DNA from: Prevotellaceae bacterium UBA2718
GTDB lineage: Bacteria > Bacteroidota > Bacteroidia > Bacteroidales > Bacteroidaceae
Assembly (NCBI GenBank): GCA_002353975.1
Contig: DEKQ01000118.1
Location: 476-8,169, forward strand
DNA length: 7,694 nucleotides
Reading direction: 5' to 3'
Shown here: piece by piece, positions 1-4,863 of the stretch
Layout of the letters: each line of letters opens with the position of its first letter
Position numbering within the stretch: the first letter of the stretch is position 1
Notes under the pieces: generated by a model
The model's database searches: none
What the model saw: the letters and a program-made list of their open reading frames with translations, nothing else
What the model was told of the DNA's origin: nothing
Program-made: the position numbers and the translations under genes

Positions 1-2
1 GG

Positions 3-353
3 AGCCAGTCCGGCGGGCCGTGGATAAAGCCCGAGGAGGCCATGCGCAACTGGACCCCAGCAGGCATAGAGATATGCCAGACCAAGCAGGGCACCGACGT
101 CATGTGCAGCCCCTGCTCGCCCGAAGCACGTGACATTCCCCAACGGCACCTCGGAAACGTGGGACCCTATGACGACAATTACAAACAAGCAATAAACAAA
201 GCTCTAAACACCCAAAGAAGCGATGAAACGGACATGCCTGATAATGCTCAGCCTTGCATTGATGCACAGACAGAGAAAGGCATAAAGAAAGTCGTCACAT
301 TACAATCAGAACATATCGGAAAGATAAATAAAATTCTTAATTCTGCATTTTGA
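3..353 (+). CDS. 3' part of an unrecognised protein gene (left-truncated)
   Basis: The reading frame is open from the left edge of the window to a TGA at 351-353. The first internal ATG is at 42, but the 13 codons before it are also open and protein-like (SQSGGPWIKPEEA precedes the Met), so the real start probably lies outside the window. The visible product is about 116 residues. It has a small cysteine cluster (EIC, then MCSPCS about 10 residues later) and a GPYDDNY stretch, with no signal peptide or membrane segment in view. Base composition drops sharply after about position 175, and the last codons (KILNS) lie inside an AATTCTTAATTCT repeat, so the C-terminus may be recent or poorly constrained. 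I do not recognise the family. It could be the tail of a larger enzyme or a decayed gene end. Nothing shown here gives a function. Confidence 0.4.
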   Translation, partial: SQSGGPWIKPEEAMRNWTPAGIEICQTKQGTDVMCSPCSPEARDIPQRHLGNVGPYDDNYKQAINKALNTQRSDETDMPDNAQPCIDAQTEKGIKKVVTLQSEHIGKINKILNSAF

Positions 354-365
354 ATTCTTAATTCT
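332..365. repeat. Two direct copies of AATTCTTAATTCT
   Basis: The identical 13-mer AATTCTTAATTCT occurs at 332-344 and 353-365, 21 bp apart. The first copy encodes the C-terminus of the left-edge frame, and the second lies between its stop codon and the next start. Related AATTC-centred words recur at 2522-2536 and 6947-6959. From general familiarity, such AATTC-rich strings are common between Bacteroidetes genes; their role is unknown to me. Confidence 0.6.
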
Positions 366-376
366 TTATTTCATTC

Positions 377-1183
377 ATGGTAAAGTGGATAGCCGGATTT
401 TTAGGATTTATTATAACGGGCTCGCCCCTTGGCGCGCTTGCAGGCTACGCTCTTGGAAGTATCGTAGATAACGCCATAGGAGAGAATCAGGGCGCAGACA
501 ACTCATACGCCTACGGGAGGGCATACCGTCAGCAGAACCGTCAGCAGCAGGACTACTATCAGCGGCAGGGACAAAGGAACAGCTTCCTGTTCTCGCTGCT
601 GGTGCTGGCATCATACGTCATACGCGCCGACGGCAAGGTGATGCACAGCGAGATGGAGTATGTGCGCCAGATGCTGAGACAAAACTTCGGCGAGGCGGCT
701 GTGGTTCAGGGCAACGAAATCATGCTGAAGCTATTTGAGCGGCAGAAACAGATGGGAGCCGCTGCCTACAGACAACTGGTGGGGGATAGCTGTGCCCAGA
801 TAGCTGACAATATGACCCGCGAGCAGCGACTGCAACTGCTCGCATTCCTCGTAGAGATAGCAAAGGCCGACGGCAATACCCACGCCGATGAGATTACGGC
901 GCTGAAATGGGTGGCTTCTGGCCTGAGACTGTCTGAGGCGGAGGTGGAGTCGATGCTGAACTTAGGACGCGGCACATCCTCTGTGGAGGCAGCATATAAG
1001 GTCCTGGAAGTGTCTCCCGATGCCTCAGACGACGAAGTACGCAAGGCCTATCGCCGGCTGGCGCTGAAGCACCATCCCGACCGCGTGGCAACATTAGGAG
1101 AGGATGTGCGCAAGGCAGCAGAAAAGAAGTTGCAAGAAATAAATGCTGCCAAAGACATAATCTATAAGGCAAGAGGCATGTAG
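377..1183 (+). CDS. Membrane-anchored TerB and J-domain protein (DjlA-like co-chaperone)
   Basis: The 268-residue product has three parts. Residues 5-30 are a glycine-rich hydrophobic segment (GFLGFIITGSPLGALAGYAL), probably one membrane anchor, followed by a Gln/Tyr/Arg-rich linker at about 45-67. Residues 68-195 resemble a TerB helical domain, with paired acidic ADG motifs at 84-86 and 164-166. Residues 203-268 are a J domain (AAYKVLEVSPDASDDEVRKAY) with the diagnostic HPD at 233-235, the loop that stimulates the ATPase of DnaK/Hsp70. The order anchor-TerB-J matches DjlA-type proteins (271 residues in E. coli), so a role recruiting DnaK to the inner membrane is inferred. The client is unknown. 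The ATG at 377 puts the hydrophobic segment at the very N-terminus, supporting this start; no Shine-Dalgarno is evident. It lies 23 bp after the preceding frame and converges on the XRE regulator across a 216-bp gap. Confidence 0.9.
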   Translation: MVKWIAGFLGFIITGSPLGALAGYALGSIVDNAIGENQGADNSYAYGRAYRQQNRQQQDYYQRQGQRNSFLFSLLVLASYVIRADGKVMHSEMEYVRQMLRQNFGEAAVVQGNEIMLKLFERQKQMGAAAYRQLVGDSCAQIADNMTREQRLQLLAFLVEIAKADGNTHADEITALKWVASGLRLSEAEVESMLNLGRGTSSVEAAYKVLEVSPDASDDEVRKAYRRLALKHHPDRVATLGEDVRKAAEKKLQEINAAKDIIYKARGM

Positions 1184-1399
1184 CAAGCCGCTACCGCAGA
1201 GCATTAATCTGAGAAATCCTGATTTTGCCGAAAATTATTCTTTTCAGAACCCTCATTTTTAGGCGGAATTTGAAAGCAAACCTCTTGCAGGAGCAAAAAA
1301 ACGCAGTATTTTGTCCATTTTGCTTAATCTGTTAACATACAGCTGTGAGGTGTTCCGAAAAGTGGGATTTTCTGCAAAAAGACGCAAACTCCGAAGGAT

Positions 1400-1870
1400 T
1401 TACTTTTTCGGTGTAAACGACTCCCACGTCTGGTCATCATAGAACACACGTATCTCCGTAATCTTCCTTTGGGCCGTTGCCGCCGATGGGGATACGATGT
1501 ATTCTCGTGATGCCTGGTTGGGGGCAGGGTGCCGCTGGGGTTCTGCCATTTTGGCAGACCCGAACAAGTCCATCGCGATAGGAGAATTAGGTGCCTGCTC
1601 GGCAGCCGGAACGCGTGGAGACTGTTCCATATCGGCACTGCCTGACGCCGCGGCATCGTTCATCACAAACATCGGACCGGTGCCCCACATGAGCCAATCG
1701 GTCCTCACATTTGGGAACGTATTGTGTATTGCCTCCACAATTTTGTTTGTCGGATTTGTCCTACCATTGAAGATTGAGCTGAGAGTGGCGTTTGAGATGC
1801 CTATGCTCCCGGCAAACGACTGTTGGTTCATGTGCTGAGCCTCCATGAGTTGTCTGATGCGATCTTTCAT
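1400..1870 (-). CDS. XRE-family helix-turn-helix transcriptional regulator
   Basis: This 156-residue protein has an N-terminal HTH domain of the Cro/CI (XRE) type at about residues 3-57. The first helix is MKDRIRQLMEAQHM; the scaffold and recognition helices are NQQSFAGSIG and SNATLSSIFNGRTNPT; a segment VRTDWLMWGTGPMF follows, like the DWLLTGEGPMF tail common in Bacteroidetes relatives. Residues 72-130 are a low-complexity Ala/Pro/Ser linker, probably disordered. The C-terminus (ITEIRVFYDDQTWESFTPKK) looks ordered and may be an interaction or oligomerisation element. Compact size and no sensor domain suggest a DNA-binding switch whose signal, if any, is unclear. It is monocistronic and convergent with the J-domain gene. 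A leader of about 175 nt carries small dyads and a plausible promoter (2053-2083), compatible with autoregulation, but its targets cannot be named. Confidence 0.9.
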   Translation of the reverse strand: MKDRIRQLMEAQHMNQQSFAGSIGISNATLSSIFNGRTNPTNKIVEAIHNTFPNVRTDWLMWGTGPMFVMNDAAASGSADMEQSPRVPAAEQAPNSPIAMDLFGSAKMAEPQRHPAPNQASREYIVSPSAATAQRKITEIRVFYDDQTWESFTPKK

Positions 1871-1992
1871 ATACAGAGTTCTTTATCTTGTTATCATTTT
1901 ACACTTCTAATTCACAGCCGACTTTTTTTTCACCCTTGTTTCAGGTCTCTCAGGAATGGAATCTGGCGACACTCTATTTCCCGAATCGGATA

Positions 1993-2032
1993 ACAGTTTT
2001 ACTGTCTCTGAAAAACGAAGTGCTTAAAAGCA
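1993..2032. promoter_or_regulatory. Two small dyads in the XRE gene leader (possible operator)
   Basis: ACAGT-TTT-ACTGT (1993-2005) and TGCTT-AA-AAGCA (2021-2032) are perfect inverted repeats lying just downstream of the predicted start of transcription of the minus-strand regulator gene. XRE regulators usually bind short dyads near their own promoters, so these are candidate operator half-sites. Short dyads also arise by chance in AT-rich DNA, so this is a weak inference. Confidence 0.25.
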
Positions 2033-2052
2033 GGCCATTTTATAAGATTTTA

Positions 2053-2083
2053 CAAAAGTAATCAAAAAAATTGAGACCTGCAA
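2053..2083 (-). promoter_or_regulatory. Bacteroidetes-type promoter, reading toward the XRE regulator
   Basis: On the minus strand a TTG (bases 2083-2081) is followed by 20 bases and then TACTTTTG (2060-2053). This fits the known Bacteroidetes sigma-factor consensus of TTG or TTTG at -33 and TAnnTTTG at -7 with a spacer of about 19-21 bp. Transcription would begin near 2046, giving the regulator gene a leader of about 175 nt. The fit is good, but the element is short and the region is AT-rich. Confidence 0.45.
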
Positions 2084-2169
2084 CATTTGTAAACCCTTTT
2101 AGTTTTCTTTAATTTTACTTTTTAATCATAAATCAATAAATCCGAAACAAATCTACAAACAGAAAGCAG

Positions 2170-2189
2170 TTTAGTTTTGCAAACCTAAA
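2170..2189. promoter_or_regulatory. 20-bp imperfect palindrome centred on TTTGCAAA
   Basis: The arms TTTAGTTTTG and CAAACCTAAA pair at 9 of 10 positions with no spacer. Each strand contains a TAnnTTTG word (TAGTTTTG on +, TAGGTTTG on -), the Bacteroidetes -7 motif, but neither has an obvious TTTG/TTG at the right upstream distance. It is most simply read as a protein-binding site. It lies about 300 bp upstream of the XRE gene. Confidence 0.35.
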
Positions 2190-2300
2190 TTCAGCACGTA
2201 AAACCTCGCTATAACTAAATTTTCAGCTTTTCGACTTAATTAGCAGGGTCTCAGAGGTGTTACATATACTATAGTACGGTAGAAACACGGCGATTTCGGG

Positions 2301-2450
2301 CCATTTATGCATTCATGGACATAACGATGCTTATACTACTTTCATATTTTTCATATAATCATCATATTTAGTGTTAGTTATAGTCAAAAAGAGCGGATGC
2401 ATAAGTATGCATTGGCGGTTTAGGATGCTTATGTTTAGGGTTTAGATGTA
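2301..2450. repeat. Cluster of GATGCTTAT, ATGCATA and GTTTAG words
   Basis: GATGCTTAT occurs at 2326-2334 and again at 2424-2432. Between them lies the dyad ATGCATA-AG-TATGCAT (2397-2412), whose left arm overlaps the similar word GATGCATAA. A further dyad with 7 of 9 pairs and a central ATGCAT lies at 2301-2318. GTTTAG occurs at 2418-2423, 2433-2438 and 2440-2445, giving a telomere-like GTTTAGGGTTTAG. The clustering resembles a multi-site protein-binding region, but no function can be shown. Confidence 0.35.
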
Positions 2451-2578
2451 TGAATTTACATAGCCAAAAAGCTGATTTTGTGGGTTTGTGACGTTTTGGT
2501 TTGATTTTGATTTTGTGATGTTAAATTCTGAATTTACAAAACGAAATTCAAAGATATAAATGTCTAAAAATCTTAATC

Positions 2579-2726
2579 GGGTAAGGTTCTGCACTCTTCG
2601 TCATTTTTTTGCGGAATTTTTCAAAATTCACGACAAGAGGTAATGGTGCTCAAAAATACGTCACCAGAGAGCACGAATAATTTGCCCAGACGCCTTGAAA
2701 ATCAAGGCGAGAGGCCTGTTTTTTTT
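2579..2726 (+). ncRNA. Candidate structured non-coding RNA of about 150 nt
   Basis: Read on the + strand, GGGTAA (2579-2584) can pair with TTGCCC (2681-2686, one G-U) to close a domain. Inside, CTCTT (2594-2598) pairs with AAGAG (2635-2639) and GTC (2600-2602) with GAC (2632-2634), leading to a stem GAATTTT/AAAATTC (2614-2629). A second hairpin pairs GTGCTC (2646-2651) with GAGCAC (2669-2674). The segment ends in an 8-bp hairpin and a T8 run. No + strand gene lies closer than about 1.4 kb upstream, so the terminator is best explained by a local transcript. A possible -10-like TATAAATG at 2555-2562 is a poor match to the Bacteroidetes consensus. I do not recognise 6S, tmRNA, RNase P or SRP RNA signatures. 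Folding was done by eye, so alternatives are likely. Confidence 0.4.
2691..2726 (+). terminator. Rho-independent terminator, + strand
   Basis: CGCCTTGA-AAA-TCAAGGCG (2691-2709) is a perfect 8-bp GC-containing stem. A T8 run follows at 2719-2726, nine bases after the stem, a slightly long gap that could be shortened if AGAGGCCTG joins the structure. On the minus strand no T run follows, so the signal is directional. It serves no annotated + strand gene. Confidence 0.55.
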
Positions 2727-2888
2727 GTTGGATGAAATTCTGATTATAGAAGAAAATGGGGCAAAAACGTCTCCTTTTACCCCCTTTCTGGTGATGGATT
2801 TCGGGCTCGTTTTAGGGTTATCCCCCACCCTCCGGGCATTTATTTTACATTTTTAGCAACCCAAATACCCGAAATAGCATCTGAGCAT

Positions 2889-2940
2889 AATATCAAAAAA
2901 ATACTATTTTGTGGAATATCAAAAAAGTGCTATTCCAGGA
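2889..2940. repeat. 26-bp imperfect tandem duplication at the holA 3' end
   Basis: The unit starting AATATCAAAAAA occurs at 2889-2914 and 2915-2940, matching at about 19 of 26 positions. The second copy includes the holA stop codon and last codons. In each copy, AATA and TATT can pair across the run of A (T on the transcript); GGAATA/TATTCC (2913-2918 with 2931-2936) is the best stem, with a T7 run (2901-2895) further on in the minus direction. It may act as a weak holA terminator. Confidence 0.4.
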
Positions 2941-3976
2941 TGAAGGCAATGAGTTCCTTCATCAACTCCCCTGCCGGAGTGTTGACATTGTTTATTCCCT
3001 TAATGCGGGTGTCAGTCTCTTTTATTTTTGAAATTATTGCCAGAGTTTTTTTGGGAGTGAAGTTTCGCATTCCGGTGACAAAGTCTTTTGCGAACCATGC
3101 CTTCGGCAGATTGAGTTGTGCCATTATGGCAGACTCGTTTACCGGACGTGGAGCATAGTAACACAGCATAAGATCTCTGAAAAAATTGAACAGCATCACA
3201 AGAACCTGTGGAGCAGCCGCTGCTTTGGGATTATCATCAAAATACTTAATAATCCTGAATGCCTTTGCTGCGTCTTTGTTTATGAGCGCATCGCGCAGTT
3301 CATAGATATTATACTGTTTGCTGATGCCGATGTGCTGCTCTATCATCTCGTTTGTGATGACGCGCGGCTGTCCCTCCGGGAATGCCACAAGTAGCTTGTC
3401 CAGCTCAGAAGCGAGGCGTTTCAGGTCTCCTCCAATGCATGCAGCCACAACGTATGCTGTACGGGAATCAATTTTAGCGTTGTATTCGGGGCGCTTCACG
3501 TAGTCATTGATGAATGCCACAATATCGCGGTCATACTTTGGAGGGTCGCTGACGAGCACACGTCCCACTGCCGCAGCTCCTGTGACGGTTTTCTTGCGTC
3601 CGTCAAGAGGTTTTCCCATACAGCACAAGACAAGGACAGTGGTAGCTACGGGCTTCTGAAGGTATTTCTCAAAGAGGTCGAAATCCTTCAGTTTCTGCGC
3701 TTCACGGACCACGATGACCTGCCGAGCCGCCATAATGGGATAGCGTGAGGCATTGTTTATGACCTCACGCGCCGAGGTGTCAGGGCCATAGACAACTGTA
3801 AGGTTGAAGTCCTTCTCCTCCTCAGCCAGGATATTTGCCGTGATATAGTCGCTCACCTGGTCTATATAGTATGCCTCCTCGCCCATCAGCAGATAGACAG
3901 GAGCCACGTTGCCGGAGTGCAGTTCCGACATAATCGTTTCGTATGTCTCGCGTGTTGACGCTTTCTTCTCAGCCAT
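2930..3976 (-). CDS. holA: DNA polymerase III subunit delta
   Basis: HolA is the delta subunit of the clamp loader; it opens the beta sliding clamp at the replication fork. The 348-residue length is usual (about 340). Features typical of the family are PVYLLMGEEAYYIDQV (26-41) at the start of the AAA+-like domain, RQVIVVREAQKLKDF (85-99), LVLCCMGKPLDGRKK (115-129), the collar-proximal GDLKRLASELDKL (183-195), NIYELRDAL (223-231), and a C-terminal helical region with KETDTRIKGINN (319-330). As expected for delta, there is no Walker A motif. The ATG at 3976 shares its A with the TGA of aguB (TGATG), supporting translational coupling and this start. It is last in the cluster; the 3' end lies in a tandem duplication. 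HolA is normally essential, which fits a position inside a transcribed operon rather than a partnership with polyamine genes. Confidence 0.93.
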   Translation of the reverse strand: MAEKKASTRETYETIMSELHSGNVAPVYLLMGEEAYYIDQVSDYITANILAEEEKDFNLTVVYGPDTSAREVINNASRYPIMAARQVIVVREAQKLKDFDLFEKYLQKPVATTVLVLCCMGKPLDGRKKTVTGAAAVGRVLVSDPPKYDRDIVAFINDYVKRPEYNAKIDSRTAYVVAACIGGDLKRLASELDKLLVAFPEGQPRVITNEMIEQHIGISKQYNIYELRDALINKDAAKAFRIIKYFDDNPKAAAAPQVLVMLFNFFRDLMLCYYAPRPVNESAIMAQLNLPKAWFAKDFVTGMRNFTPKKTLAIISKIKETDTRIKGINNVNTPAGELMKELIAFILE

Positions 3977-4863
3977 CAGTCGTCAATAAATCGTTTTGTT
4001 ATGCCTGTATATTCTTCTATGCGGCGGTCTCTGAGGAACGGCCACCAGCGTCTGACATCCTCGCCGTGAGCCATGTCGATGTTTACGATAATGCTCTCCT
4101 CCTCGTCTTCAGAGGCTCTGTATAGCAGTTCTCCCTGCGGCCCCGCAATGAAGCTGGAGCCCCAAAACAGTATTCCCTCTGTCTGTCCGCTTGGGTCGGG
4201 CTCATGCCCTACCCTGTTCACGGCAATCACCGGCACGCCGTTGGCAACGGCATGTCCGCGCTGTACGGTTGTCCACGCCTCGCGCTGCCGCTGCTGTTCC
4301 TCAGCGGTATCGTTTAAGGCATAGCCTATCGCAGTGGGATATATGAGTATCTCAGCGCCTCTGAGAGCCATCAGTCGCGCTGCCTCAGGGTACCACTGGT
4401 CCCAGCACACCATGACGCCGAGGCGTCCTACAGAGGTGTCGATGGGATTGAACCCCATGTCGCCGGGGGTGAAATAGAATTTCTCGTAGTATGCGGGATC
4501 ATCGGGTATGTGCATCTTGCGATAGCGTCCTGCTATGCTTCCGTCGCTCTCTATGACCACTGCGGTGTTGTGATACAGCCCCGGAGCACGGCGTTCAAAG
4601 AGCGAAGTGACGATAACAACGCCGTTCTCACGTGCAAGTTCCCCGAAGAAAGCGGTGGACGGACCGGGTATCGGCTCAGCCAAATCAAATTTCTCCACGT
4701 CTTCTGTCTGGCAGAAATACAAGCTGTTGTGCAGCTCCTGCAGCACGATGAGCTGTGCTCCGCGCTGTGCCAAATCTGTTATGCCGTGGGCCAGGCGCAG
4801 CATATTGTCCTTGCGGTCAGCAGTATTGTGCTGCTGCAGAAATCCTATTTTCAGTTCTCTCAT
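3976..4863 (-). CDS. aguB: N-carbamoylputrescine amidase
   Basis: AguB hydrolyses N-carbamoylputrescine to putrescine, CO2 and ammonia, the second step from agmatine. It is a cytosolic member of the nitrilase (carbon-nitrogen hydrolase) superfamily. The Glu-Lys-Cys triad is visible: E43 in VLQELHNSLYFCQ, K116 in YRKMHIPDDP, and C153 in MVCWDQWYPE. YYEKFYFTPGD (125-135) and EILIYPTAIGY (171-181) are further family signatures, and the C-terminal RRWWPFLRDRRIEEY is typical of AguB. The 295-residue length is normal. The start codon follows the aguA TAA with no gap, and its own TGA overlaps the holA start, so it sits in the middle of a coupled block. The aguA neighbour makes the substrate assignment stronger than for an isolated nitrilase homologue. 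Confidence 0.95.
   Translation of the reverse strand: MRELKIGFLQQHNTADRKDNMLRLAHGITDLAQRGAQLIVLQELHNSLYFCQTEDVEKFDLAEPIPGPSTAFFGELARENGVVIVTSLFERRAPGLYHNTAVVIESDGSIAGRYRKMHIPDDPAYYEKFYFTPGDMGFNPIDTSVGRLGVMVCWDQWYPEAARLMALRGAEILIYPTAIGYALNDTAEEQQRQREAWTTVQRGHAVANGVPVIAVNRVGHEPDPSGQTEGILFWGSSFIAGPQGELLYRASEDEEESIIVNIDMAHGEDVRRWWPFLRDRRIEEYTGITKRFIDD

Larger units (their letters stand above)
1871..2929. other. AT-rich gene-free stretch of about 1.06 kb
   Basis: No frame here has convincing coding character on either strand; the longest ATG frames are a few dozen codons. The stretch contains the regulator promoter and leader (about 1871-2083), a 20-bp palindrome (2170-2189), a perfect 10-bp palindrome TACTATAGTA (2267-2276), iterated GATGCTTAT and GTTTAG words (2301-2450), a G/T-rich tract with repeated GATTTTG (2474-2515), an odd palindrome TAAATTC-T-GAATTTA (2522-2536), a foldable segment with a terminator (2579-2726), and a tandem duplication touching holA (2889-2940). 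I saw no tRNA, rRNA, CRISPR or transposon end and no DnaA-box cluster. Confidence 0.7.

Noticed and set aside
1293..1386. Near-repeat GCAAAAAAACGCA (1293-1305) and GCAAAAAGACGCA (1374-1386)
   Set aside because: A 12 of 13 match made mostly of A; low information and no symmetry with surrounding signals.
1391..1411. CCGAA/TTCGG hairpin spanning the XRE stop codon, followed by T5 on the minus strand
   Set aside because: A 5-bp stem with an 11-nt loop and a distant short T run is too weak to call a terminator.
1497..1838. 113-codon open frame on the + strand
   Set aside because: It lies antisense within the XRE regulator, whose HTH and conserved tail are clear; the + product has no recognisable feature.
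1956..2027. Small + strand ORF of 23 codons (MESGDTLFPESDNSF...)
   Set aside because: Too short to judge, without a visible promoter or conserved start context, and it overlaps the leader of the minus-strand regulator.
1942..2080. Inverted CAGGTCTC / GAGACCTG pair as possible ends of a small mobile element
   Set aside because: Only 8 bp match, the pairing does not extend, there is no target-site duplication, and pairs of this length are expected by chance in 1 kb.
1871..2929. Replication origin in the AT-rich gap beside holA
   Set aside because: No cluster of TTATCCACA-like DnaA boxes was seen and neither dnaA nor dnaN is adjacent; holA is not an origin marker.
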